This document shows, one piece after another, positions 33,851-46,451 of a stretch of 64,000 nt of DNA; the stretch's first letter is position 1; each line of letters starts with the position of its first letter. The DNA is from Nymphalis io (lineage: Eukaryota; Arthropoda; Insecta; Lepidoptera; Nymphalidae). The translations under genes were made by a program, and so were the position numbers. Below the pieces are notes generated by a model, which saw only the letters and a list, made by a program, of their open reading frames with translations, had not been told where the DNA came from and did not search any database. The stretch is from the NCBI RefSeq assembly GCF_905147045.1, contig NC_065888.1, forward strand, positions 7,321,001-7,385,000, written 5' to 3'.

Positions 33851-34982
33851 TGATTATATTACAAGAAATAAAATATTTATCTTATAACATGATCAAATAC
33901 ACGGATATGGACAAGCCTAAAAGGAAGGCATCTCGATCCGTGCTATAACTAACAGGCCTTCATAGGCAGTATCGTAACTAGGGTCACAAATTTATAATCC
34001 CTTTGATGTTAACGAAATACCAAAATGAAACAAGTATTGAACAAGTAATGATCACTTATAAGTGGAATCGCAAATTTTAGCAATAAAAGTATTATACGTT
34101 ACGTCTGAATGTCAAAACATTTAATTTTTTATATTAATTGAAGGCTTTCCTCATTATAACAACCGGGATATTTACATTCCCTGTGTTGGGAATAATTTTC
34201 AGGATTTAATTAAAACAAAATTTTTAGGTTATTAAATTTTACTTTTTAATATTTATTTTACATTTTTTTAATTAAAATATTTATTTGTTTTCCTACTAAA
34301 CCCAATCGTTGCATTGTTTGTTTTTGTTTCCGTTATCAATAGTACTTCAGCATCTTTATATGGTACTGGATTAGCATTCTCCTCACATGTTGAAATCTAA
34401 AACATTCAATTAAATTATTAATACAGAATGGTTGCCACATGTATTTCTAACAATAATATTATAATAATAATAATAATATTTATGTTAACCTCTTGACTCG
34501 GAATCTAATAATATTATAAATTCATGAAGAATGTTAAAAAATGTTGTCGTTAGGAAATTATAAATAGGCGAACGAATTAATTAAAATAACATATTTACAT
34601 ATAACAAAGCAGTTAAGGTTATTTTTAGACTCCGTATTTTATTGTTTACATTATCGACAAGTCGATATTTTTTATCGAAAATCATTTTTTTTAGCTGACG
34701 CTGGCAGCATTTACAATTACATTGATAAATTATTATAGGTTATGAATAATAAAAACTAGAAAATCATATTATCTTTAGGATTTTAATACAATATAGGTTC
34801 CGTCATGCTATGTCATAAATAAACATCACTGAGAAACTATATTTGGGGACAAAATAGTCGTACTTTACGCGTGAAAACACACGCCGGTAATTTTCTTCTT
34901 GCTGTCGCTTTAACATGAAATAATACGACAATGCACCATTGTATAACCATCGATATGATATAAGGATTGTTTCTCGGCCTTT
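33851..34982. repeat. AT-rich spacer of array unit 2
   Basis: Matches 22,660-23,690 and 61,190-62,280. No gene. It includes a small (taa)n expansion near 34,450-34,475 that is not in the other copies. Confidence 0.6.
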
Positions 34983-35156
34983 TCACTGGATTATTAATGA
35001 ATTAATACTGATCGGTGGGTATGGGTAGCCACCATGGAATTCGCCATAGCCTCCATCGTGTCCTCCGTAACCACCCTGGAATCCATGGCCGCCTTGGAAT
35101 CCATTGCCACCCTGGAAACCATGACTACCCTCATGACCAGCGCCACCACATATTCC
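34983..35156 (-). pseudogene. Gly-rich repeat exon, copy with upstream stop
   Basis: The open frame gives 57 residues: GICGGAGHEGSHGFQGG, further GFQGG and GGYGGHDGGYG units, and the end HGGYPYPPISINSLIIQ-stop. A TAA directly precedes it, where the 62.3-kb copy has TAC. There is no ATG in frame and no clear acceptor, so this may be the last exon of a Gly-rich secreted protein that has lost its front, or a decayed gene. It has one GFQGG repeat more than the 62.3-kb copy. Gly-rich structural and antimicrobial proteins both look like this; no assignment is made. Confidence 0.5.
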
Positions 35157-35300
35157 TTATTTATAGCATAATTTGTTCTTGATTAAATGTCGTGGTTCCC
35201 TTTTATTTACTTCATTGTTATCTGTCATCATAAAAAATATATATTTAATACTATATTTTTTTTAATACATACTAATCGATACATAATATAAGATAAAAAC

Positions 35301-35424
35301 ATGTGAGTGGTATATTGACAGTGGGTGGTGACACGGGCGATTCTGTAGCGACGCGGCTGCGGACGGCGAGCGATTGTCAACAGTCTTACCTACGTGCTAT
35401 CTAGGACGCGGTGGACAATTCTAG
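35301..35424 (-). promoter_or_regulatory. Duplicated CpG-rich 5' block without its gene, copy 3
   Basis: Same block as 10,992-11,112. On the minus strand an ATG is kept at the join, but the frame after it closes within about 25 codons. The Gly-rich exon lies about 150 bases further on the same strand, so the block could now serve that exon (inference). Confidence 0.55.
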
Positions 35425-35590
35425 ATTTAATTTCAATGTCTAATATTAATATTTTTTTGTATTATATTTGTATTAACATGAAATTAATAAATAAATTATT
35501 AAATTAGTACGTGCAGTAACATTTTTTTTAAAGTTTAATTTACTGTACTTTTAATCCATTGTCAATTTTCTTTAAATTATATCTTTTATG

Positions 35591-35872
35591 TTTCTTCGGT
35601 CTAGTGGCTAGATGTAAGGCCGCAGATCCGGTGGTCCTGGGTTCAAATCCCAGGTCGGGCCAATAAAAAAGTTATTGAGTTTTTCTGTAGAAAATTCTCA
35701 ATAGCAGCCCGTAGTCAGAAAGTTGGAAGTGTGTACAATCCCGTCCCTTGGAAAGCACGTAAAGCCATTGGTCCTGAGCCTGAACTCTTTCTTGTCGTGT
35801 CGGATTGCCGTCCCATTGGATAATGAGAGTTAGAGAATAGAGAGTGCAACTGTCTTTGCGCACACACTTGTG
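35591..35872 (+). mobile_element. SINE-A, 3' truncated
   Basis: Head, aataaaaaag segment and middle are present. It breaks off after cacacacttgtg and continues with unit DNA (aatgaattaacgcg), so about 330 bases, including the SINE tail, are deleted relative to the unit at 63 kb. Confidence 0.75.
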
Positions 35873-37183
35873 AATGAATTAACGCGAATATTATATAGCG
35901 GTCTCGTATACACAAATTAGTCTTTGAGCTTATAAGTCGCGAAGACGACTGCCAGCTTTCGTAATTGTTATATGCTAATAATTTTGAATGAGTTTTATAA
36001 AAATAAGCTTAAATAAGTTAGTTTTAATTTAAATTATGTAATTGATTTTAATTATTTTTAATTAGATTTGATACCATAAATTATCAAAATGTATAACGGT
36101 CTCAAATGTGGTACACATATGTGAAAATAATTTAAAATATATTATTTCAATACATATCTCATATTCTATAAAATTATGTATATAATTTCATATTGTATTG
36201 TTTTATTACATAAAGGTACTATATAAAATCGCTTTTTTCACAAAAGTGTTTGACATGACTATAACCAGATACATTAGTACTCAAGAGGCGTATACTTATT
36301 TACTAGAAATAACGTACATTTCAAAATTTGATTCCTACAGTGTGGCTAGTTTTGATCGAGTTGTTATCTGACTAACATCACTTCCAACGGACGATGCGGG
36401 CTTAATTCCCGTCACGAGTCTGGGTGCATGTATTCACAATTATTTAAAGTTATACATGTAAATATGTATATTAGTCGATTGTTACCGACATAATAAATAT
36501 TTTACAATAATTGCTTGTGGCATTTATTGCAACAATAATAAATAAATGTAGTAAATTATATGTAAGTTACGTGTATCATCTATATGAAAGTCAAAATATG
36601 CATTAAGCATGATTGAACGGTACACGAGCCCTGAACAAAAAAGGAAGAAAATAGGTTACGAAATTTACGATCATCCAGAGAAGTATAAAATCTCAAGATT
36701 GCTGTGGCTGGATATAATAACCGTAAAGTTTCTGACTAAGCAAACGAAAAAGTTTTAAGCAAACCAAAATCTAAACCTAAGATTATTCAGAAAAATAAAG
36801 ACCAATTTATTTAGTAATTTTGTTGAGTACCGTAAATAACATTTATGTATACTTTATTGTTCATCACTACATCATGATAATGTTACAGGAAAATGCTTAG
36901 AACTTATTATTGTGTAGACGGGGATTTTTACGGTAAATAGCCTTTTCTTTAAAATAACCCAAATGGGAGTCTTAACATAGCATCTGGGTAAGTGGTGTAG
37001 TAATAACATTACAAATAAATATGTACAAACGAAGACTTATACGTAACACATATAAAAAATTAAACTAAAATAACACTAGTTACAGTAGTTCAGTAATTTA
37101 TAATATAAATCATTAATAGTACTATCATTAAGGAGCAAAGAGTTTGATAACACAATTCGGGTAGGAGTTGGTAAAAGATAAAT
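35873..37183. repeat. Array unit spacer, third copy (shortened)
   Basis: Corresponds to 26,760-28,289 with several internal deletions, for example at about 36,310. It contains the 70-base segment at 36,380-36,450. No gene. Confidence 0.65.
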
Positions 37184-37734
37184 TTATTTTAAAAATGGGT
37201 TAAAAGTTGGGTAGAGCCAAGTCCTTTTCAAATATAAATTTGGTGGAATGTAGTTGCTGAATATATCCTTGTGAATCCAGTCAAAATTTCCAGGATGATT
37301 GAAATCTCTAGACGGTCCACTAAAAAGATCATTCATTGGCCATATCATTGGATTAAACGGATTAGCCCATGGATTTCCATTTGACCCAATATTTTCTGAT
37401 TTAGCTGAAGATGAAACAGCTACACCTCCTGGATAAAATTTTATAGAACCTTCCGCTATATTACCATCAGAATCTTTTCGCCAGTTTATGTTATTTGGGA
37501 ACAAATTGGCCGTATTTTCATTAGATTCCTTTATTCGCTTTGAAGATTTCCCATTTTTTATTGCAACAGGTATTTTATTATTTAGGTGAGGGAAGAAATG
37601 AATACCTAAAACTGAGGATACTCGCCCGTTTCTTGACAATATCCCAGCGACACTGGCTACACTCCTCATACCATTTCTTGGCACAATTGGTATTTCAGTA
37701 TTATAAATATGTGGCTCAGTCCCATCAAATTTAT
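37184..37734 (-). CDS. Unrecognised gene, terminal coding exon, copy 3
   Basis: Full 551-base exon, still open. It differs from copies 1 and 2 at about a dozen residues (for example NGMRSV for NDMMSV, VLGIHFFPHLNN for VGDIHFFPHQNN, RKDSDG for LKNSDG, FNPFLK at the end). Retention of an open frame despite this divergence supports purifying selection at some stage. The acceptor is unchanged. The frame in the presumed intron upstream is not conserved, which supports the splice-site reading. No first exon was found. Confidence 0.7.
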
Positions 37735-38750
37735 CTGTTATAATAAATAAATAAATTAGATTAATTTAAGTAAAACTTCCTTTTAATTTAGATTGTGGAA
37801 TATAAATATAATAAAATAGCAATATTTCACTTATATACCGAATTATTCATTCACATTATAGAAAAAAATAAACCAATAGATTTTTACATAGTATTGGTTT
37901 GTATAATTTTTGGTAAATTGTTTTCATCTTATTAAAATTAATGAAATGTAAACATTTATAAATGCATTTGTATAATTAAATATCATTGTTGCCTATAAAA
38001 AATTACATTTATTTTTAATATTATCTTGTATAAAATTATAATGCCTTGTATATAAATATATTTTAACATAAGCTTCAGGTTTATTGACAGATGCAAAAAT
38101 ATTTGTGGAACTTATAGAAATAATATAATCATGCTATCATTCAGTGAAATGGATGAACCAAAAGCATTGTTTAAAAGTAAAATAAATAGGTCACAAAATC
38201 ACTTTTGAAATGAGATACTAGAGAGAGATATAGAGAAACGGTTCTACCAACGTCATGCTATATATTCCGACAGAAATTATATGTTTACTATCGCCATGTT
38301 ATGAACGGGACTTAATAACTTTTAGTTGACTACAATCTGCATAAGTGATTTGTTATAACTCTCATTCAATCTGAATGTGAGAAATGTACAATTGTAACAT
38401 ATACTTCGGTTTGTAATAAGGTATAATGACACGTTCAAAGCTGTTTCCTTGTGATCTTACTAATCTATTCGTGATCAGTGTATTGAATGTTCAATGATTC
38501 TCGTTCTTGATTCATCTTTGCAAGCTTCTTTAAACTCTAACAGTACTTTTATTGCGTCAAGATTAAAAGCTGTTCCTGACGTGATAGAATCATAAATCAG
38601 ACGGGGTAAAGTGTATAATTTATATCGGTAAAGTTAAATTCGACTTACGGTACTCGAAAAATAGGTGGAATTTATACGTTTTGCGGTTATTTTTAATTAT
38701 GGTTATCGAATTCTCGAAAACGTTTAGACAGATGTGGATAATCTCAGATG

Positions 38751-38751
<1 letters not shown>
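37735..38751. repeat. Unit DNA between the unrecognised exon and the (AT)n tract
   Basis: Matches 13,663-15,312 without the RTE, hairpin and poly-A element insertions, so it shows the empty sites. No coding exon is supported. Confidence 0.6.

Positions 38752-38804
<53 letters not shown>
38752..38804. repeat. (AT)n microsatellite
   Basis: Pure AT dinucleotide tract, equivalent to 15,313-15,359. The Tyr-Ile repeat frame on the minus strand is only this tract translated. Confidence 0.95.
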
Positions 38805-38807
<3 letters not shown>

Positions 38808-38883
38808 GCATATTATAATTTTTGAGAGAATTCGGAAATAAACATATTTAACAATTCACAATAGCGTGACTATTAATTTTTTT

Positions 38884-39150
38884 TTGGCCCATGGTATCAA
38901 GCCAGGATCTCATTTATCTAAACCGTATATTGCGGGTTCAAATCCGAAAAAGCACCACTGACTTTTTAATGTGCTCAAATTGTATGTACATACAATAATC
39001 ATTCTCGTGCGATGAAGGAAAACATCAAGAGGAATCATGCAAGTGACGAATTTCGCAGAAAATAACCTTCTTATAATAGGATTATCTGTTCGATGTCCTA
39101 ATACGGCATTTGCACACCACACATATAATAAATACACTAAACTATCCATC
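38884..39150 (+). mobile_element. Decayed SINE-B
   Basis: Keeps cgggttcaaatccg (box B), aagcaccactga and a gatgaaggaaaacatc word in the order seen in the 4.1-kb SINE. The head is diverged. A sister copy lies at 54,866-55,080. Confidence 0.65.
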
Positions 39151-40600
39151 TATCACTAATATTATTTCTCTGTTGTTAATATAAATATAAAGAATAAAAT
39201 TTAAATATTGTGTCTATCTTTGTTGCTTGTGACCCTTGGGATCCATTGAGTGGATCTTATACTTTGATAACAATAGTTAAAGTTTAAAAAACGTATACAA
39301 TGTATAACGTAACATATAACGTATAATAATAGAACGTAAATCATTAGATTTGTTAGGTATTGGCAGTTCAGCAATATTTACGTTAGCTGACTCCTTAACT
39401 CTACCATCTATTGTGTACAACGGTACTGGCTTATCTTACGGTTCCACCTAACGGCTGACATAAGTAATCAGGCTCACCAAAAATCTTTTGATTAAAAATC
39501 GAAAATTACAGCCAGTTAAATAAAGCGTGTCAGTAATTAATCAACAGATTGTTTGTTTGCAACATACATTTATATTATAAGATGTCGAATTGTAGATATG
39601 AGGTTAGTTTTTGAATGAAAACTTTAATTTATGAGTCTCGATCCGTTTCTCTCGGTCTGTTCCGTCTTGACGTTTCTTTCGAATATTTTAAGAATTCCAA
39701 ATGGTCATACTAAAAAATTATAGCATTTAAGATGAGACATTGATGATTTTATGCTATACTTTATAGCCAATTTAAAAAAAAAAAAAAACAATATTTTTGA
39801 CATTCGTTCACGAACGTTAATTAATTTAATTTTAATGAACGTTTAATTCGCCTCCGCGCTTTTATTTGATAATGTCTTAATAAACTCTTTTAAATATTAC
39901 GGCAAACTGAAGACTGTTTTAACTAAATTACACTGTAAAATATATATATCATAAAATGCTTTAGGATTTTAATTGTCTTTAATTTTATAGGTATTATTAG
40001 ATGGTCTGTAGGAAATGGCTAATTGTCCGTAAGACCGGTCCGTGTTCTTCACAATTTAATAATTCGTTATAAGCATTTTTATATACACGTATTACATAGA
40101 CATATATAAACAATAAAGCATAAATAAATAGTAGCGCATACAATCTATATCTTTCGTTGTTAGTCTCGTGTGAGTTCATCCCTACCATTTATCAGATAGA
40201 CTTTGAACACTTGTTTTTGAAACCCGCGTTACCGTATACCTATTAATTTATCCAAACTACAACTTGGTTTATTTCTAATACAAAATATACAATATTAAGG
40301 GTATAATGAATAGTGCAGTTAACACGTAACTGAATAATTTGTAGTATGTAATAATGCTAAGTAACCCAAGTTCGATTCATATTTCCCTCCATACTAGGTG
40401 AACTGTACGACGGTACAAGAAAAATTCTCGATCACGTGTCACTAGCTGCATAATATATGCAAAAGTTACATACTGCTCCTAAAATATATTTTTTTTAAAG
40501 AAATTTGTTTCTCATGTTTATGTACACGCGCGTGCATGTGTATGTGTGTATGTGAGTGTGTGTATGTTTGCATGCAAAAGATTGTAAAGAGCTTTTTTTT
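39151..40600. repeat. Unit DNA shared only with 55,081-56,284
   Basis: AT-rich, no coding exon. It includes a (TG)n-like tract at about 40,520-40,578. The 63-residue frame on the minus strand near 40.1 kb is hydrophobic, but the sister copy does not keep it and no promoter or splice signal supports it. Confidence 0.5.
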
Positions 40601-40822
40601 TAAGTTGTGCTAGTTTATAACGTCAGCGTCACGGTAGAATACGAAAGCAATCCCGTGGCGCTCCTCGTTAAGACGGAAAGGGTACCGCTGATTTTTTAGT
40701 GGGTCTTCCGATGTTCGGGGCGCACTCGGCGCCTTGAACAGCAGCGAGACCCACATACCCCCCCACTGTTCCCGGGTGGGAAACGCGTAATGCGTTTTTC
40801 CAGCGAAAAAAAAGGTCAGATT
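40601..40822 (+). mobile_element. GC-rich 3' end of a non-LTR element
   Basis: Contains atccc/gtggcg-type words, a ttttagtgggt motif, cccacataccc and a final aaaaaaaa run. The organisation parallels the end of the 638-bp element at 53,933-54,570. Present also at 56,285-56,510, so it was inserted before that duplication. Confidence 0.6.
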
Positions 40823-40829
40823 TTAACAG

Positions 40830-41695
40830 TTTTTCAGTTTTTCACATTTTATTATATAGACACGGGGCTAAATAAAGATAGAAAGATTTAGTAACGGCTA
40901 ACTTATGCGTTGGTCGATCATATACTCTGTCTGGTCGCCGCTTGTTTTGGGATATATTACTTTGCTTTGTATGTTGCGTCATCAATATATCCATTATATA
41001 CATTTGCCGAACTGTTAGAAATGGAAGGTTTTTGTATAGTAAAACGGTCAGATGCATATAATCCTTAAATGTCATCGTTAATATGGTCCTCTGTACTCGT
41101 TCTAGTGTAAGCATTGCAGTTTTACTTGCACCACCCCATACAGAAACGCCTTACGAATACGCCTACAGAATTTCATAACGCAATAAAGAGTGACAAAAAG
41201 CGCGATAAATGGAACTCAGAAGATTTAAATCTCAAACATACCTGAGAATCTTAAAAATGAAGATTAATTTTCTAATACGTCGACTCAACACTGATATCTG
41301 TAACTTTCCATCGTAAGTGTCGGTCTATTATTATTCCGAGGTATTTAATAGATTCGGTTTGATTCCGTATTTCACGGTTCACTGTCTATCCTTAGAATAA
41401 TTACTACAATAATGTGCTTTTAAATTCATGGAGTTTAATTTTGGTTGTTGGATTGCACGTATACTAAAGTTTATAAATTTCATTTTTGATATGTTTAACG
41501 TTAGGAGGTTTTGGTCAAGCCATTGAGTTACGACCCTATAATCATCATTAGCATATTTAAATAGTTCATCCCATGATTTTCCATTAGAGATTGAAACAGA
41601 GTCTTCAGCAAAAGTTATTATTTTAGAACTTTTAAGAGTAAGTAGACAGAAATCATTAATATAAATCAAAAATAGCGTTGGACCCAAAATACTTC
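40830..41695 (-). pseudogene. Decayed LINE reverse-transcriptase fragment, copy 3
   Basis: The minus strand has GPTLFLIYINDFC, ITFAEDSVSISNGKSWDEL (the FADD box changed to FAED) and LLTLNISKMKFINF. After a frame break come LTLERVQRTILTMTFKDYMH and PCLYNKM from the C-terminal region. It lacks the 5' half of the enzyme. Confidence 0.75.
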
Positions 41696-42605
41696 AATAT
41701 CGAATAGTTTGTGCGCGAGTCATATGGGTTTTTTTATTACAAACTTTTATTCAAATTGCAATGTTTTATATGGTATTTTATTGTGTAAATTTATTCTATC
41801 AAATTATTAAATTAATTTTTTAATGTAATATTTATATTAATGAATTATTATTTGATTTAAGGAATCAAAAAACTACAAAAAAATGTTTATTGCGCTAACT
41901 ATTTACTTTAACCCGTAATAAATTGTCGATGAATTGTAAGCATACAGTAAAGGGGAGGTGCTAAAATCAAACTAACCTTCACCTGGACATTATTCTAGGA
42001 ACTGCATTTTCTATTTTCATTAAAATTAGGAGGCCTAGAAAAATATGTTATATACATATACATGTTATATACATATTTTTCATTTACGATAATAAAAATA
42101 TTAAGCAATGATAACCAAGTGTATAAGTGTATATTTAAATAAAAATTGTATATTTAAATAAAATTTCATCCTCTTAAAATTTTAAATATTCTGATTAAAC
42201 ATTTAATTTATTCTTTTTTATATAAGACATTAAAGGTTTGAACTTTGAATGAGTATTTTTGCCTTTACATTTCCTCTTATATTATGATTAAGTATTGAAT
42301 TATTACTTAGTCGTGTCTTGTGTATTATTTATAGAAATATTGCGACAGTAGAAAAATATACCCATTTTTAGAGTTAAAACTGATAATCAGTAAAAGTATA
42401 TCGTTTTGTGAAGTAATTGCTAAAGTTATTTCAAATTTGGTAATGTATACTATAAAATAAAGTATAATAGGTATGTGTTGTAATAAAAAAATAAAAACAA
42501 ATGAAATCTATTCAACCCTTTTAATAAAACTAATTACTCTATGAAACATAAAAATATGATTCTATAAAAGACACTGAGATAAGTGGCCAGCAGTCTTCTC
42601 AACAT
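41696..42605. repeat. 3' flank of the fourth repeat-protein gene
   Basis: Nearly identical to 57,463-58,375. No coding exon. Confidence 0.6.
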
Positions 42606-42665
<60 letters not shown>

Positions 42666-42683
42666 ATATATATATATATATAT
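42606..42683. repeat. Expanded (AT)n with palindromic ends
   Basis: CCTTATATA at 42,606 and TATATAAGG ending at 42,665 close a 60-base perfect palindrome, followed by more AT repeats. The same place at 17,508-17,520 has only a short AT run. The tract begins about 20 bases downstream of the gene's stop codon (minus strand). Confidence 0.9.
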
Positions 42684-42702
42684 GTTTAATTTCAAACTCC
42701 TA

Positions 42703-43823
42703 TTAATAGTAGCCGTTGTTAATTGCGTGAGATTGTGCCGTCTGAATTCCAGGTCCATTGATACTGGTCGCTCCACTGTGCCGTAGAGAACCACCTTGCT
42801 GCTGAATAGTTTGCGCCGTGCTCGATCTATAACCCCCAATATTCTGGGCTGCAGAAATAGCTGAATCAAAGTTATTTTGGTCATGATTCTGGGTCAACGA
42901 AATAGCTGATCCATATCCACCAATATTTTCAGCGGAAGAAACAGCTGTGCCAAAACCATTTGAGCTAGCACTGGATACAGCAGATCCAAGGCCTCGCAAG
43001 TTTTGCGCAGAGGAAATAGCTGATTGGTAGGGACCTAAGCCGTTGTTCTGAACTGAGGAGACCGCCGAGCCAAAACCGTTTTGGGTTTGAGAAGATGACA
43101 CAGCGGAGCCGTAGGGTCTTGCAAATGCGTTATTATAACCAGCATAGTTAGGCTGTTGTAATCTAATGTGCGAGTACGGTGAAGCATTTGCATAACCAAT
43201 GCCTCTAGCAAAGGTATTGCCATCTGAGGATAAAATACCAGCACCGTAAGCGCTGGCATCACCGCTTTGGAAAGATGAGCCGATGCTAGAAGAATGGCTG
43301 ATGCCACCAATATTACTGCTGAATCCACTGCCAAATCCAAAAGCTACATTTGGAGATCGGCCTACACGCCAAACGAGCCCTGGTAATTCATCACCTACAA
43401 GAAAAAAGAAAAATTAACGTATCCACATCACAGTCAGTTAAAACTTCTAAAAGAATCAAATCAAGTTTAGTTTTGAACATTGTACACGTATTAAAAAAAT
43501 TGTGTTTGTATATATATGAGGTTAACTCTATCAGTTAAACATTTAAAGCGCCAGTTAAGAAAAGAGAGACCTAAGCCATCCTACACATATACATACAACT
43601 CTGCGGGCCAACTCTACTGTAACGCGTGTCGTAGGGTTTGTAAAACCAAGTTTGGTCTAGCGAGTCATATTAGGGCTCATGCTAGAAATAACAATTAATT
43701 GCTAGGGTCGCCGTCAGTTAAACATTCAAGTTCATTTTCACATTACGTCAACTTACCATAAGATGCAGGAGCCGCGTTGCTAAGCGCGAGCGCAGATAAT
43801 ACTACAATAACCTTGGCGTTCAT
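42703..43823 (-). CDS. Secreted Ser/Gly/Ala/Gln-rich repeat protein, copy 4 (shorter by one repeat)
   Basis: Exon 1 is 43,823 down to 43,757 and exon 2 is 43,394 down to 42,703 (692 bases); the intron is 362 bases. The protein is 252 residues: an in-frame 30-base deletion removes one SAVSSAQNFG unit, at a direct repeat of acagcggagcc. A GGA to TTA change replaces a Gly in the Gly/Ser-rich part. Signal peptide, splice sites and stop codon are intact. The TATA box is altered to TATATAAA (43,900-43,907). The large nested LINE insertion starts about 350 bases upstream of the start codon. Confidence 0.82.
43516..43698 (+). pseudogene. C2H2 zinc-finger tail, antisense in the intron of copy 4
   Basis: Same 60-residue frame as 31,530-31,712, with both Cys and both His of the finger present (CNAC, then HIRAH). 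Confidence 0.5.
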
Positions 43824-44177
43824 CTTGATTAATTTATTTTCATATATTTGATTGGACCTTTCGTCGATGTAATGAATACATGTGAATCATTTCTCCGAGT
43901 TTATATACTATGAAGATAATATCCCCCACTTCGACCATTGGGTCACAAAATACACCTAAAAGCCATTGACACTCATAAATTCATCTTGATTCTTACGGTA
44001 AACCTCATGGATCCACATTGGAGTGATACTATAAATTTCAAATATGCAAAAATTTGCTAATTAATATGTAAAAGTGGATTTAAATGTTTTTTATTCATAA
44101 TTTTGATCTTATTTTTAAAAAACTGGTTTATCTACTTTTAATGTTATCCTCTGCAGTGTAGCTGGAGCTAGTATGTC

Positions 44178-45107
44178 CAAACGCGACGACGGCCAGTACA
44201 GACGGGAAAAACGTTCTGCACTAGCCGCCTTCGCCTTGCCGGCCCGCAAGATGCCTCTTCACGCCTCGTTTGAAGGAACCCGGGTTGTAAGAGGAGGGGA
44301 ACACGTGAGCTGGTAAGGGATTCCATTTTTTGGAAGTGTGACAAAGAAAGGAGTTGCCAAATTTCTTTGTTCGCGATGGAATTGATGTCACAGTTAGGCG
44401 GTGACATCGAGAACCAGCTCGCGTGGATTTAAGAAGGAAGGGGGAAGCAGGAATCAGAGAGAATAATTCCTCAGAGCACTCGCCGTGATACAGTCGACAG
44501 AAAGCGCTCAGTGCTGCTATCTCGCGACGCAATTGTAAAGGTTCAAGGGTGTTTGTGACCTTTACGTCGCCAATAATGCGTACTGCACGTCGCTGCAACC
44601 GGTCCAAGGCCTCCAGTAGGTACTTAGCGGAGCCATCCCAAAGGTGCGGGCAATATTTAACGCAAGACCGTACCCGTGTTTTGTATAACAGGCACAGTTG
44701 TTGTGTCGTGAAAAAACGCCGCACCTTGTTCAGAGCTCCGAGTTTCCGTGAAGCTGTTTTTATAATAACCTCGATGTAATCCCTTGGACTAAGGTCGCAG
44801 CGAACGTCCATCCGCAGCATGGCGATTTTGCTTTGTATCATCAGCGGTGTGCCACAGAGGGAGGGAAGAGGGGAAAATGGTAACTTTTTCGCTGTGAGAG
44901 CGCATACCTGTGTTTTCTTGGCATAAAACTCAACAAGATTATCAGAACCCCATTTGGCGATGAGCTCTAACGTCCTATCGAGTTCAATGACAAGATTCTC
45001 CCGCCTCTCCTCAGTTTCCGCCCACCCAGCCACTACGCGTCCGTGCTATACACCATGCACTGTACTATCGTCTGCATAGCAATCTATGTTCCCAAGAGAG
45101 AGCATAT
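44178..45107 (-). mobile_element. LINE X, 3' part (C-terminal RT region)
   Basis: From the Y insertion point downwards, the frame reads LSLGNIDCYADDSTVHGV (RT motif C), then a premature TAG at 45,046-45,048. A 270-codon open frame with RRFFTTQQLCLLYKTRVRSC and the LDRLQRRAVRIIGD stretch typical of Jockey-group C-termini follows. The 3' end at 44,178 joins host DNA at the point where the sister unit (59,945) is uninterrupted. Together with 50,313-52,996 this forms one element cut in two. Confidence 0.85.
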
Positions 45108-46451
45108 TTTTATTTTTTTATTTTATTTTATTTATTTTAAGGACCACTAGTAGCTACTACATGTTTTAATGACAAATGTAAAACAATTTAGTGAAAATAG
45201 CTAACATGTGAAGCTTTTTAAAGTAGCCACAACAATTACAATATTTGTTTTAAAAATATATTAACACATAATTATAGCAACATGAGTAGAAAGATTAAAA
45301 AAAAAAAAGTCCAAATTGGTACAAATTAAAGATCATAAAAAAATAAACATGCACTTAATAAAATTAAAATTAATAACACAAATAGTTTGAAATTGATATA
45401 GGTACAAATTAAAATTAAATAATTCATTAAATTCATGCAAAGTTTACGTTATAAAAAAATTACTAAAAATATACTAATTAATACAAAATAAAATTAAGAT
45501 AACATTATTTATTATTTATTTATTTATTTATTATTTATTTGCATCTCTCAACAATTCTAGCGCCCGTTTACGATAAATCATGGCAGAGTCATTAAAAATA
45601 TCTAGATCTTGACAAAAACCATTGTACAACCGTGATGATCTAGGCATTGGTGCATTACATCCTAATTTCGTTTTTGATATTCTGACATCAAAAGTGCCCA
45701 GAAAACTACGAACATTGCGCCTTGGAATACGATAGTATATCTTTTCAAGTAAGTAAGTACAGTCGATCTCGTTACGAATTATCTTAAATAGGAAAGAGAG
45801 ATCTAATAATTGTCTGCGTACAGAGAGACTATCCATATTAAAGTCTTTCAAGAGATTGCTGTAATTTTTATTAGATTTATTGTATGAGGTTTTTTTGTTT
45901 CTGGATAGATGATATACAAATCGCTTCCGTATTCTCTCTATACGCAGACGATGTACATTGTAATAAGGATTCCACACAACACTACCGTACTCCAGTACAC
46001 TACGCACGTAAGCGTTATAGATTATTTTTTTCGTGTTATTCGTGAAGTGTTTACCATTTCTAATTAAAAATCCTAACGTTTTGGAACTTTTCGTAATTAT
46101 TTTATTGAAGTGCGGGACAAAAGTAAGCTTGTCATCAAAAATGACACCCAAATCACTTATTTCAAAAACTTCCTCCAACTTGATGTTATCAATGATTATA
46201 TTGAGATTTCGCGTAAATTTTATATGCTTGCATTTACTGACGTTTAATTCCATTTTATTATTTTTACACCAATTATATATAGCATTAATATCCACCTGTA
46301 AGAGCTCTGAGTCAGCTAAGTTGTTTATTACTTTTGTTAATTTTAAATCGTCCGCAAATAAAAATACTCTACTATAATGTACCGTATCGCAAATATCATT
46401 AATGAAGATATTAAAGAGCCAAGGTCCTAAGTGTGACCCTTGAGGAACCCC

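Noticed and set aside
35885..35915. An open frame beginning MCIRDR, a peptide often produced by sequencing adaptor remnants
   Set aside because: The bases (tgtatacgagaccgc on the minus strand) differ from the adaptor and recur in the sister units at 11,820 and 63,505 as ordinary array DNA. The first residue is not even an ATG codon.
38620..38811. Protein with a Tyr-Ile repeat
   Set aside because: It is a translation of the (AT)n microsatellite.
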